Assembly: GCA_028751875.1 (NCBI GenBank)
Contig: CM054165.1
Span: 29,202,335-29,266,334 of the forward strand
Length of the DNA stretch: 64,000 bases
Reading direction: 5' to 3'
Source of the DNA: Rapana venosa
Taxonomy: Eukaryota > Mollusca > Gastropoda > Neogastropoda > Muricidae
A model generated the notes under the pieces. That model was not told where the DNA came from. It did no database searches and was given only the letters and a program-made list of their open reading frames with translations. The translations under genes were made by a program, and so were the position numbers. Within the stretch, counting starts at the first letter, position 1. Each line of letters begins with the position of its first letter. Positions 9,800 through 19,646 of the stretch are shown piece by piece.

Positions 9800-11040
9800 T
9801 TAAAATTGGTTCCAGCTCTGTGAACTATCTCGGTGTGCGTGTAGTTCTGGAAAACACACTCTCTATGAAAAAAATTATCACCCAGACCTGTCAGTCTTGC
9901 TACTATCAAATATGGCGCATAAGTGCAATTCGCAAGTATCTGTCTACTGACGCAGCATCCAAACTTGTCACATCTCTCATTCTTTCACGTCTGGACTACT
10001 GTAATTCTCTCCTGGATGGTCTACCAGCACCATCCATCCACTCTCTTCAACGCATACAGAACTCTGCAGCTTGACTAGTCCTTCGAAAGAAAAAAATCTG
10101 AACACATCACTCCTCTTTTGCGATCTCTTCACTGGCTGCCTGTCCTACAAAGAGTTGTTGTGAGTTCCCCAGCTTTACACCCTGGGGGTCACCCAGAACA
10201 TGCACTCTGCCTCACTCATCCCACCTGGGAATCTCTGTGAGATAGGAAGTACACACTGGATGAGAAGTTTGCTGTATGACTCTTTTTCAAGCACCTCGCC
10301 ATATAGGCAGCCATACTCCAACTTCAGAGGATTTTTTTTTCTCCTTTAACAAAGGAGAGTGCAGGTTGTTATGTTAAGAGCTTGTCATGGCTGAAGGCAA
10401 TCTCAGCACAACATTTTACAACATAACAACGTTTTATGTAGGCCTTGGCAATTAGCTGACATCAATAATAACTGACACGGCTTTTGGCCTGGGCCAGCCA
10501 CAAAGAGTTAAGTATAAGATTAATACCCTATGTATCAAATCTCTCCACAAATCTGTACCATCCTATCTCTTGTAACTAGTGTAAGTAACTGTCTTCACCT
10601 GTACACTCCATCCTGTTACCTTCATTCAGCCGCATTTACTTTGAGCTTTTGAACTCCCAGATTCAAACAAACCACTGTTAGCCGACACACTTTCTCTGTT
10701 TCTGGTCCATCCACATGGAACGACCTTCCTCTCCCACTTCGCCAAAAGCCTTCATTTGATACTTTCAAATCTAGCCTCAAAACACACTTATTTTCTGAGA
10801 ATGAGATCTTCCCCTGTTATCCTTCCTAATTTTCAATAGCTACCTTCACCTCCACCACCCTTCCTAAGCATGTTTAGCTGTATGTGTGTATAAATTTGAT
10901 ATTTGTTTATCCTGATATCTGTGGACAGTTGCATGCGTGCATGTGAATGATTTGAATGCAAGCGCTTTGATTTGTTTACTTTACAAGATTCAGTGCTATA
11001 TATATAATATAAATTCCATACATTATTTTATTGTTTTATT
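9800..11040 (+). pseudogene. LINE-1 family: reverse-transcriptase C-terminal remnant and 3-prime UTR
   Basis: The 9820-10074 frame encodes YLGVRVVLENTLSM, then RKYLSTDAASKLVTSLILSR, then LDYCNSLLDGLP and LQRIQNSAA. This is the well-known thumb region of CR1/Jockey-type LINE reverse transcriptases. A TGA replaces the usual Arg codon after NSAA, and frameshifts follow. Further on the frame resumes as KINTLCIKSLHKSVPSYL (about 10515-10570) and TFSVSGPSTWNDLPLPLRQK (about 10690-10750). It ends with GATTCAGTGCTATATATA and an ATT-like tail. A 343-bp foreign insertion interrupts it at 10157-10499. Clearly dead. Confidence 0.82.
10157..10499. mobile_element. Unidentified 343-bp insertion with 10-bp target-site duplication
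   Basis: Flanked by identical ACAAAGAGTT at 10147-10156 and 10500-10509. Removing one copy and the insert restores the LINE reading (LQ-RV-KYKINTLC). The body starts GTTGTGAGTTCCCC and ends GGCCTGGGCCAGCC. The termini are not inverted repeats and I see no polymerase III boxes or A tail. Confidence 0.7.
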
Positions 11041-11374
11041 AAATCAAAGTTCTATTACAAGAACTTAAGTATAGGTTAACCTAATCCAGGCTACTCCCCT
11101 CTTTTTCTTGTTTGCATTTTCAATTGTAGAGGGCCAATTGTTGCTGTCTTTTTAGTTTTTGCTTTATATCACTTATAAATGAGTTATGTGGATAGACAAT
11201 AAACTGAAGAACAGTACACACACAAAATTGAGGAACTGATTGAGAGAAAAATACTTTAGTGCACAATCTGAATACTGACTAATAATGAATAATGTTGACT
11301 AGTATAGTAATAATCATACAACTGTCAATCTTCAGTACACTGTGTTCAGTGACGTGTCACTATGAATCTGCATG

Positions 11375-11750
11375 TATACTGTATGTTTGTCCATCGTGTT
11401 CGACGATGACCTCCAAAACAGCAGAGGAGGCAGCTGCTGTTCCGGAAATTGGGCAGAAATTTGATTATAGTGGAGATGCCTTGCCTACAGTACATCCCCA
11501 CTCTCTCGGCCAAGAGGGCATAAGGACAGTCAGCGTTGGAGATGTTCTCCAAAGGCCAACTAGCCCCCAGGGCTGCAGCACATAAGGACTGTGCAAGTCA
11601 AGCTTCCCAGTCAGAGAGTCATAGTCGATCACTAAAGACTAAGCTGTAAAGTGGAATTCCATGAATTGGAAAGCCACTGGTCATACAGCCTCTCACTTTG
11701 CTGTTGCCCCCAGCGTCAATGGTTTAATCAAGAACTGTGATAAACCCCAG
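11375..11750 (+). mobile_element. SINE-6 copy with 11-bp target-site duplication
   Basis: Flanked by GAATCTGCATG at 11364-11374 and 11751-11761. The body shares high identity with the reversed copy at 17565-17915. It contains a frame starting MTSKTAEEAAAV and continuing DYSGDALPT and GIRTVSVGDVLQRPTSPQG, open in both copies. No family recognised; the clean, SINE-length duplication argues for retrotransposition. Confidence 0.72.
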
Positions 11751-11821
11751 GAATCTGCATGACGTCAGGAAAATAGGCAGCAACACAGAGCTGCATCAGT
11801 GCATGTGACATGTAAAAAAGG

Positions 11822-12108
11822 TAAAGGAGTCCCATAACCTATAAGGTCATAGGGGAGCGAGGCGTCAGAGACCTCACTTCTCTAGGGCCAACATATTGAG
11901 GGCGGCGCCCATCTCCTCTCCCTCGCTGCTTTACCTTCCCTGACCCTAAAGAGGGCAGGTACCCATTTACAGCTGGGTGAACTGGGGGAACTGTACTGAA
12001 GCCAAGGCGCGCAAACGGTCACCCATCCAACTGGTAACCACGCTCGACGCTGCTTAACTTGGCTGGGGGAAAGCGAGTGCTCCGACCACTGAGCTATCCT
12101 GTCCCCTA
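11822..12108 (-). mobile_element. SINE-3: tRNA/5S rRNA hybrid SINE
   Basis: On the minus strand the element begins with a tRNA-like head with A box TAGCTCAGTGGTCGGAGC (12106-12061). This runs directly into a segment like the internal promoter half of 5S rRNA (12060-12017), with TTAAGCAGCGTCGAGC and GTTGGATGGGTGACC. The body and tail follow (CTAGAGAAGTGAGGTC, TTATAGGTTATGGG, CCTTTAC). A 5-prime-truncated copy lies at 56588-56765. Confidence 0.75.
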
Positions 12109-12299
12109 TATGTGACATGTACAATTTACTAATTCACTTGTACACCATTTAATGATTTATAATTATATAAACATATGATTAGGTACAATCTCTAAATGAA
12201 AAAAAAAAATCTTTGTAGTTGAGTTTGGACATTAATTTATCACTTATCAGAGGGTTTGTTTTCTTAAAGTAATTAGTCAGTTATCAACTTATCAGCCTC

Positions 12300-12660
12300 A
12301 GGGATTGTCATGTGTCTCTTCTTCATTGTTGAACACTCATACAGCAACTATTGTTGTCTGTTAATATGAGCAAAAATGCGTCACACTGCTGTTAGGTGCC
12401 TGACAACTCAGGCCCAGTGCATCCGACTTTGGCACAAGAGAAAATTATTACCTTTTAAGTCTTTCCAGAAAAAAATTTTTTAGAAAGGCAAGAAAATGGA
12501 CCAAGAAGGCAGAAAATAGACAAAAAGGAGGTGACAGGAAGAAAAGGAACAAAGAGAGTGATAGAAAACAGGAAATTCCTAGTACAGAATTTTCAGAATG
12601 TGGGGATGCTGTTTATACTGACAGACCCCCAGCATCCCCACAGGGGAGTCAGGTATCTGA
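12300..12660 (+). mobile_element. SINE-2 copy with intact terminal hairpin
   Basis: Same order as at 6500-6850. The end carries a perfect 13-bp stem (12599-12611 with 12630-12642, TGTGGGGATGCTG / CAGCATCCCCACA) around an 18-base loop. Confidence 0.8.
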
Positions 12661-12774
12661 AACCTTTTGTTGATTTTGAAAGAGAATTGGATAATTCTGC
12701 CTTTTCTGGATTTCAAAACTACCTTCACACTGTGCATGACACTGTTGAAAGCATTTTTCCCTTTGTTCTTCACA

Positions 12775-12906
12775 AGTGTGTGTGTGTGTGTGATTGTATG
12801 AGTGTGTGTGTGTGTGATTTGTGTGTGTGTATGTGTGTGTGTGACAGTGTGTGTGTGTGTGTGAGCGTGTGAGTGTGACTGTATCAGTGTATGTGTGTGT
12901 AATTTA

Positions 12907-12960
<54 letters not shown>

Positions 12961-13035
12961 GTGTGTGTGATGTGTGGTGTGTGCCTATGTGCACATGCAT
13001 GCCTGCATGTGTCACATTGTGTGTGTGTGTGTCAA
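12775..13035. repeat. (TG)n microsatellite block
   Basis: Imperfect TG, with TGTGAG and TGCATG variants. Cys/Val-rich frames here are artefacts. Confidence 0.95.
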
Positions 13036-13145
13036 AGTCAAAGTCAAGTCAAAGTCAAAGTCAAACTTTTATTTTCAGATGGTACATTGAATAAGCAGTG
13101 CATTTGCTTTTTTTCATCAAGCCATCTATCTAAAGAAAGGAAGAA
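13036..13145 (-). repeat. SINE-like tail with AAGTC pentamers
   Basis: AAAGTC-type pentamer run, then CTTTTATTTTCAGATGGTAC, then AATAAGCAGTGCATTTGCTT. A related stretch lies at 40935-41010. This resembles the tail of another SINE, not assigned. Confidence 0.45.
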
Positions 13146-13149
13146 AAAA

Positions 13150-13780
13150 AGCGACAAAAAAAAAGATAATGTATATGCAGACATAGAATAAAAAACCTAA
13201 TCTATGGTAAACTATACAAATCAAACAAAAAAACAATAACATGCATATGTGGAATTAAAACAAAACAAAAAACCCAGAAAAATATTAGACCATACAATTC
13301 AAATAATTCAAAAATCTTGAAAAAATATCCGTCATAACATAAACAAACAAGCAACAAAGAAAAACCAAACCAAAACAAATAAAGAAGACAAAACAGAATA
13401 TATAAAAAACCACACCAACTGCTTCCCTCCCCCCCCCCCCTCACACACATATACACATATACATACAAACCTTCAACCATACAAACAACTGAATAAAACA
13501 ACAACAAAAAGATGAATCAACAAGAACAACCACAACAAAGAAATAAACAATCAAACACAAATATACATACACAACAACAACAGCGACAATAACTAACATA
13601 GGACAAGAATAACAGCCAAGACAAATGAAGAACAATATAGAACTAACAAAAGACGAGAAAAAGAGTCCAAAATATCCCCTCCCCCTCCACAAGAAAACCA
13701 CCCTAAACAAACAAAAGGCAAAATAAACCAGAACCCCACCCCCACCACTACCAACAATAACAACAACAACCAAATGGATA
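13150..13780. other. A/C-rich low-complexity DNA
   Basis: Long A- and CA-rich stretch with AACAAAA motifs. Reverse frames rich in Val/Phe/Tyr are composition artefacts. No gene recognised. Confidence 0.6.
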
Positions 13781-13787
13781 TAAACAG

Positions 13788-13890
13788 ATGTGTGTGTGTG
13801 TGTCACTGTGTGTGGTGTGTGTGTGCCTACTAGTATGTGCACATGCATGCCTGTGTGTGTCACATTGTGTGTGTGTGTGGTGCATGTGGT

Positions 13891-13941
<51 letters not shown>

Positions 13942-13983
13942 CTGTATGTCTGCATGCCCAGTGCATGTGCACTTATGTGTGTC

Positions 13984-14014
<31 letters not shown>

Positions 14015-14067
14015 TGTTGTGTGTGTGTGTGTGTGTGTGTGTCTGTGTCTGTGACTGTGTGTGTGTA
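13788..14067. repeat. (TG)n microsatellite block
   Basis: Imperfect TG/CATG repeats. Confidence 0.95.
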
Positions 14068-14234
14068 GATCTTTTTCAGTTTTATTATAGTTTCTACTTA
14101 TGTGCAAGGTCAGGCATACTGATAGTGATATAGATAGTACATACTAAAGTGCTCAGTGACTTGTTTAAGTAGTTCAATTTGGTACCTACTGGATAGATCA
14201 ACATTCGATAATGATAATCAGTAAATGACATACT

Positions 14235-14342
14235 TCTTTTCGCTCCTCGGCTAGAGCCCCAGGTTTACCAAAACTGGCAAAAGTATGATTTTCGCATAGC
14301 CTAGACCACCCTCCCCCCCCCCCCCCCCCCCCCCCCCCCCAC
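14235..14342. repeat. SINE-7 fragment followed by poly-C
   Basis: CTCGGCTAGAGCCCCAGGTT and GATTTTCGCATAGCC, then a run of about 30 C (14311-14340). Confidence 0.6.
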
Positions 14343-14548
14343 TTAGATAGCCGTATTACGACTTCGGGGTTGTGACAGACATATTAGACTGATTCATCCA
14401 CGAACCTGGGCTCAATCACTAATGAGACAGATCTGCAATACTTCTTTTTTTACTTCCAGTTTCCATTACAATACACGTGATGTCAGACCCCGACTGAAGA
14501 GTTCAACCAGCTGAAGTGTGCACATCAGTCACAAAAACTACTACTTAC

Positions 14549-14636
14549 CCTCTGTAATCATGATCCATTGTGACTGCGGCTGGTTGGTAGTTCCTGATTT
14601 TGCCGATTTGGCCGGTCGTGAAGAAGATCGCGGCAT
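14549..14636 (-). CDS. Candidate first coding exon of an unidentified minus-strand gene
   Basis: ATG at 14636-14634 on the minus strand opens a 29-codon frame starting MPRSSSRPAKSAKSG and ending QSQWIMITE. It stops at a very good donor, G|GTAAGT (14548-14547), phase 1. An E2F-like site (TTTTCGCGCC on the minus strand) lies about 80 bp upstream. The surrounding 14340-14760 segment is non-repetitive and locally richer in CpG than its neighbours. The N-terminus is Ser/Arg/Lys-rich, which would fit a nuclear protein. The phase matches the exon candidate at 2225-2009. I do not recognise the product. It could be chance, but start, donor and promoter-like site together make it the better of the non-glypican candidates. 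Confidence 0.45.
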
Positions 14637-14715
14637 CTTTCTGATTTTTGTACAACGAAATCGGCAGCTAGCGTGTTGCCGATTCAAGTTAGGCTAGAAG
14701 ACGTGTAGCAACACT

Positions 14716-14725
14716 GGCGCGAAAA
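14716..14725 (-). promoter_or_regulatory. E2F-like site upstream of the 14.6-kb exon
   Basis: The minus strand reads TTTTCGCGCC, containing the E2F/DP core TTTCGCGC. It sits about 80 bp before the candidate ATG at 14636, a usual position for E2F in cell-cycle promoters. Binding is inferred only. Confidence 0.35.
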
Positions 14726-14889
14726 TGCCACATTCTCATTCGGATCATAAAATATCTTTTTACCACAGTTTTACAAAAATAGTACCTTCGTGAGAAAATC
14801 ATCAAGAAAATTCCGCGCGCTGTGTGGTGTGTGTGTGTGTGTGTGTGTGTTTATTTTCTTCTTTATTTATTCTGTTATTTCTTTTATTT

Positions 14890-15003
14890 ATGTGTGTGCA
14901 AGAAATTCTGCATGCGGTCGCACACGGGACCTGGTTTATAGTCTCATCCCAAGGAATGTTGGGGAGAGCAGAGTCTCAATGATGTCAACTCCAGAGGAAA
15001 AAT
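14890..15003 (-). mobile_element. SINE-1 fragment (middle)
   Basis: GCAAGAAATTCTGCATGCGG to CTCCAGAGGAAAAATCCTC, flanked on both sides by TG microsatellites. Confidence 0.75.
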
Positions 15004-15004
15004 C

Positions 15005-15040
<36 letters not shown>

Positions 15041-15044
15041 ACGC

Positions 15045-15387
15045 TATTTATTTATTCTTTTATTTCAAGGATAATGGAATAAGAACTCATGTGCTTTTTT
15101 ACATCCTGCCCTCGTGTGCGTGCAGTTTTGTAAATATTGTCATCCTTTCCCACTGGCACACGATGGCCTACTCCTCCGAAAAGCGGAACAGGTTTTAACG
15201 TGTACCTAACATGTAGCCTACTGCGTGCGTTCGCACGCGCAACTTCGGTTTATAGTCTCATCCAAGAAATATTGGGGTGAGAGGAGTCGGCACCGATGTC
15301 AACTCCAAAGGAAAAATCCTCTTGAACGAGATTCGAACCCGGGTCAGCAGATCACGAATGCATCACTCTAATCACAAGGCTATCCCT
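15045..15387 (-). mobile_element. SINE-1 copy, full length
   Basis: Complete from the ATTCTTTTATTTCAAGGATA tail to CTAATCACAAGGCTATCC. The B box on the element strand is GGGTTCGAATC. Confidence 0.85.
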
Positions 15388-15568
15388 CTGTGTGTGTGTG
15401 TGTGTGTGCGTGTGTGTGTGGCGTGCGTGCGTGCGTGTGTGTGTGTGCGTGTGTGCGTGTGCGCGCCTGAGTGTTCCTCAGTCTATTATGCCAAACCTCT
15501 CCTACTCTGGTAGCATGCTCTGGAGCATGCTTACATCCATTTTGAAGTCCTCCCAAAGCGGAGAAGTC

Positions 15569-15606
<38 letters not shown>
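15388..15606. repeat. (TG)n and (CA)n microsatellites around a short unique core
   Basis: TG/CG repeats to 15465, unique DNA 15466-15570, CA repeats 15571-15604. Confidence 0.85.
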
Positions 15607-15879
15607 ATTATTCATATCCACTAACATAGACACATTAATAAAAGTTAAAGAGATCCAAAGTGTCTACCCCGTAAATGTATAATAGATACATACTCAAACA
15701 TACACAAAATAAACGGTCATATAATCTACTTTCCTGATATCAATTGCTCATGGAGTCATATTATAATACAATTCCCATAATATTTCACATAATATGAGAA
15801 GGAAGGTGGCAGGATGGTTAAGACGTTTGACTTTTGAAATTTTATTTCATAGATTTTGTCTGCAGCGCATCATGCTTGT

Positions 15880-16035
15880 AAATATCTGTTTAAACTATTG
15901 ATTATATATCAATGATTGCATGACTGTGTAAGATTAGGTTGAATGCATGCGCTTTGATTTGTCTTTGCAAGATATAGCGCTATATAAGTTCCATTTATTA
16001 TTATTATTATTTATTTTTTTTTATTATTATTAAGA
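15880..16035 (+). mobile_element. LINE-1 family 3-prime tail
   Basis: GCATGCGCTTTGATTTGTCT, CAAGATATAGCGCTATATAA, then an ATT microsatellite. Confidence 0.65.
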
Positions 16036-16240
16036 CGTTCGCCTGCCAACTAGTCAAACTGGGAGGTTGTGGGTTTGATTTCCAGCCTCTCCCTTTCTTC
16101 TCAGTTTGACCACCTCCTCCCCCCACCCCCCCCAAAAAAAAAAAATTGAGCTGACTGTCATTCCGATGAGACTAAAAATTCAGGCTCCGTGTGCGAATGC
16201 ACGCAGAACATATGGCGCACATGTTATAAACCCGTGTGTT
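16036..16240 (+). mobile_element. SINE-1b fragment
   Basis: AAGACGTTCGCCTGCCAACT head, B-box-like GGGTTTGATTTCC, then GATGAGACT and CACGCAGAACATATGGCG. Confidence 0.65.
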
Positions 16241-16244
16241 AAGA

Positions 16245-16430
16245 CCGTTTGAATTAAGCCTGTGGGTTCTTGCTTGAAGTTGTGGGTTCAAATCTCAGCC
16301 GTGTCTGGTGAATTAAAGGGTGGGGTTTTTTATGATCTTCCAGGTCACCTTCAAGTGCAGACCTGCCAGTATCTTCATTCCCTTTGTGAATAAACATGCA
16401 GAAGAGCAAACCATCTGTCTTGTTTATATA
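16245..16430 (+). mobile_element. SINE-4 copy
   Basis: AAGACCGTTTGAATTAAGCC, B-box-like GGGTTCAAATCTC, and GTGCAGACCTGCCAGT. Confidence 0.65.
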
Positions 16431-16439
16431 TCAAAGTTC

Positions 16440-16445
16440 TCTCTC

Positions 16446-16500
<55 letters not shown>
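16440..16500. repeat. (CT)n microsatellite
   Basis: CT repeats. Downstream T/G-rich DNA to 16790 includes a C run at about 16756. Confidence 0.85.
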
Positions 16501-16837
16501 CTTTATATTATGGAGGTTTTTGTTTTGTTTTGTTCTGTTTTGGTTTTGGTTTGGTTTTTGGGAGGGGGGATTATTGGGTTGTCCCCTCTCCCCTTGTTGG
16601 TGTTGCCGCTTTTATTTTGCTCTTGGTTTCTTTGCTATTTTTTCCGGTTGTTTCTGTGCTTTTTGTTTTGCCTTCTTTATTATTTGTTGTTGCTTTTTTC
16701 CCCTCTCTTTTCGGTGATTTTTTTTTTGGGGGGTGGGGGTGGAGATGTAGATATTCCCCCCCCCCCCCCCCCCATATACTGTGTGTATTGGTATGGGCTT
16801 TATTTTAGTTTATTATCATATATATCCCTAAGGGCGG

Positions 16838-16900
16838 GGACTGGATGTTAACAAAAAAGCACATGGGTGCTTATTTAATATCCTCGAAATAAAAGAATTT
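16838..16900 (+). mobile_element. SINE-1 tail fragment
   Basis: GGGACTGGATGTTAACAAAA, AAGCACATGGGTGCTT and CCTCGAAATAAAAGAAT. Confidence 0.7.
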
Positions 16901-17014
16901 GTCATTGTCATTGTCATTGTGTCTCTCTCTCTCTCATTGTATGAGGATCATAATGGTCTCCATTCCTGGGTTAGGGCTTCCAGGTTCAGCTATGGTGACA
17001 TGTTTGTATATGAT

Positions 17015-18335
17015 GCCACCGCGATTTTCAGTTTTATCCATTGAGTACATGAGTAAGAAATTTGTTAGTCTCTGTTGGGATTTAAAAAGAGATCAACATT
17101 GTTTTTTGTTATATATATATATATATTTTTTTTTTAATTTTATTTTATGGAGATCAGACTTTCAGTTTTCCCATTGAGCGCATGCGTGGGAGATTTGTCA
17201 AGTTCTGCTGGGATTTAAAAACAAAAATCGATGTTTTTTTGTTTGTTTGTTGTTGGTTTGGTTTTTTTTAAATCCGAGATAAGATTTTTAGTTTTCCAAT
17301 TGAACGCATGAGTAAGAGATTTGCTAAGCTTTGTTGGGATTTGTAAAAAAAAATCAATTTTGTTTCTTTTAAAAAAAATTTTTATATTTTTTTCAATTTT
17401 GTTTCTTTTTTTTAAATGGAGATAAGATTGTAAGTTTTCCCATTGAGCCCAGGAGTAAGAGGTTTGTTAAGTTCTGTTGGGTTTTTATGAAAAACAGTGG
17501 GATTTTTAAAAAATGGAGATAAGATTTTCAGTTTTCCCATTGAGTATATAAGTAAGAGATTTTAAGCCATCAGCACCTGGGCTTTATCACAGTTCTTGAT
17601 TAAACCATTGACGCTGGGGGCAACAGCAAAGTGAGAGGCTGTATGACCAGTGGCTTTCCCACTCATGGAATTCCACTTAACAGCTTAGTCTTTAGTGATC
17701 GACTATGACTCTCTCAGCCCTGGGGGCTGGTTGGCCTTTGGAGAACATCTCCAACGCTGACTGTCCTTATGCCCACTTGGCTGAGAGAGTGGGGATGTGC
17801 TGTGGGCAAGGCATCTCCACTATAATCAAATTTCTGCCCAGTTTCCAAAACAGCAGCTGCCTCCTCTGCTGTTTTGGAGGTCATTGTCGGACACAACGAC
17901 AAACATACATGTTAAGTTCTGTTGGGATTTTTCTTTTTAAATCAGTTTTGTTTATTTGGGTTTTTGGTGGGTTTTTTTTAAAATGGAGATCCGATTTTCA
18001 GTTTTCCCATTTAGCACATGAGTAAGACATTTTAAAATTTTTATCTTTGTTGGTATTTTTCTCAATGTACAAGGTCGTTTTTTTGTTTTTTAAATGTTTA
18101 ATTAGAGATAAGATTTTCAGTTTTCCCATTGAGCACACAGTAAAAGACTTATCAAGCTCTGTTGACATTTAAAAAAACAACACTGTTTTTTTCATGGAAA
18201 TAAGATTTTCAGCTTTTCCCATTGAGCATAATGTGTAAGATATTTGTTGATTTCAGTCCAGGTTTTTCTTTTTAAAACACTTAACTTTTATTTTTTATAG
18301 AGGTAAGATTTTCAGTTTTTCTATTGAGCAGTTAC
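17015..18335. repeat. Tandem array, about 95-140 bp unit, roughly nine copies
   Basis: The motif GATTTTCAGTTTTCCCATTG (or close) recurs near 17022, 17156, 17284, 17427, 17521, 17992, 18111, 18204 and 18307. It is usually followed by AGTAAGAGATTTGTTAAG, a TTCTGTTGGGATTT block and A/T runs. The gap between the fifth and sixth copies is the SINE-6 insertion. It ends about 1.3 kb before the glypican ATG. Confidence 0.85.
17565..17915 (-). mobile_element. SINE-6 copy inserted in the tandem array
   Basis: Reverse orientation relative to 11375-11750, with high identity. Short TTAAG repeats at both ends restore the array unit when one is removed. The same reading frame (MTSKTAEEAAAV onward) is intact on the minus strand. 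Confidence 0.75.
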
Positions 18336-18339
18336 AGTA

Positions 18340-19646
18340 CGATAAAACTACATAATCATGTAGGTCAATGAGTACTGAAGCGAGGATCTTTTTGTTTTCC
18401 TGCTGCTATTGTTGTAATGAACATGAACTGAGCATGCATTACTCTCTCTCTCTCTCTTCCGTAAACTTGCAGATTGTAGTGTTGTCTTTTCATTGCTCTT
18501 CCCCTTCTTTTCTATTGGTGCTTTTGTGTAAACAGTAGGTTTCAACTTTTCAATGCTGATTGAGTACTTGTTCTCAGTTTACATGATGTTTTGTTTGCAG
18601 CTGATTGTCACTGTCAGTATAGATAAAGGGCTTAGTTTTACAAATGTTAGTAGGAACTGAAACTATGATACCCATTTCTCTTTTGAACCATTCCAAACAA
18701 AAACGATTGAACTCTACTGCTCCTTTTTTCTCTCCCCCCCCCCAAAAAAAAAAAAAAAAAAAAGTTGCAGTTTTGTGACCCTTAAATGTATGATCAGGTG
18801 TCGTCTGCCTTTGTGTTCGATTTCAACTTTCCCCCTTCGCTTTCATAAACATTACGTATTCATAACTGCTCTTGTTATTGCATAGGAGCACGTTGGTGAC
18901 TGAAATAGGAATTTGGGTTTGATTTGACATCAACCAATTTGCATACAAGGTCACGGCTTTTCCGGACAATTTTTGTGTACATCAGATTTGTCCTGGAAAA
19001 AACTGTGAAGTAGGAGACTGCTGCCATTTTCTGTGATGATACCCACACACAGGCGATGGGCAGGCTAGTATGAATGGATGAAGACAAGAATAGCAACCAA
19101 TCGCCCACCGTATTGCAATCACGTTCGGAAATCACAGTCTGGTTATTAGATTTGCCTCCCCAGTATAAAGCTTAGTTTACGTTTTTAGCTTGGCAGCGAG
19201 AGAAAAATGACAGGAAACAATATCTATGAACAACAATGAAAATAAAATCTTTTTCTACATAGATCAAGACTTTTAGAGAGTCTTGATGGAACAAACAAGT
19301 ATTAAAAGTATTTATTTTGTTAAAATTCCAACTTGAAGAGGGAGGTAATCCGAACAGCCCCCAGCGATTGTTTCAGTCATGGGCGAAAGAGTGGCAGAAG
19401 TTTTCTTTGACTGAGATCGGAATGCGTCGTGGGAGTCGAGGTAGAGCAAATCCACTAACACCATTGGCATGTGCTTTGTGAAGCATTCTTGCTTTTGTTC
19501 TTTGTTGAAGACCATCAAAGAGGGAAATCGGTAAATCAGTCTTTGTGCAATTAGAAAACAGGGGACTGTGTACAAGGGAATGTTCCTTTATTGAGACTGG
19601 GAAGCTCGTGCGGTACCGTACAAGACTGTTTTTGCGTGGAGGAAAA
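18340..19646 (+). promoter_or_regulatory. Glypican 5-prime flank and probable 5-prime UTR
   Basis: Largely single-copy sequence upstream of the glypican ATG, in contrast to the repeats on both sides. A TATAAAG at 19164-19170 is a possible TATA box about 480 bp before the ATG, but the transcription start cannot be read from sequence. Short minus-strand reading frames at 18875-19135 and 19312-19575 show no recognisable protein, and I treat them as chance. Confidence 0.3.

Noticed and set aside
9820..10074. Functional reverse transcriptase gene
   Set aside because: Only the C-terminal thumb remnant remains, with an in-frame stop, frameshifts and an insertion; no catalytic motif is present.
12017..12060. 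5S rRNA gene
   Set aside because: Only the internal promoter half is similar; the 5-prime half is tRNA-like and no complete 120-base gene exists.
19545..19646. Upstream in-frame ATG for glypican
   Set aside because: It would place 34 residues before an otherwise well-placed signal peptide; the ATG at 19647 has the better context.
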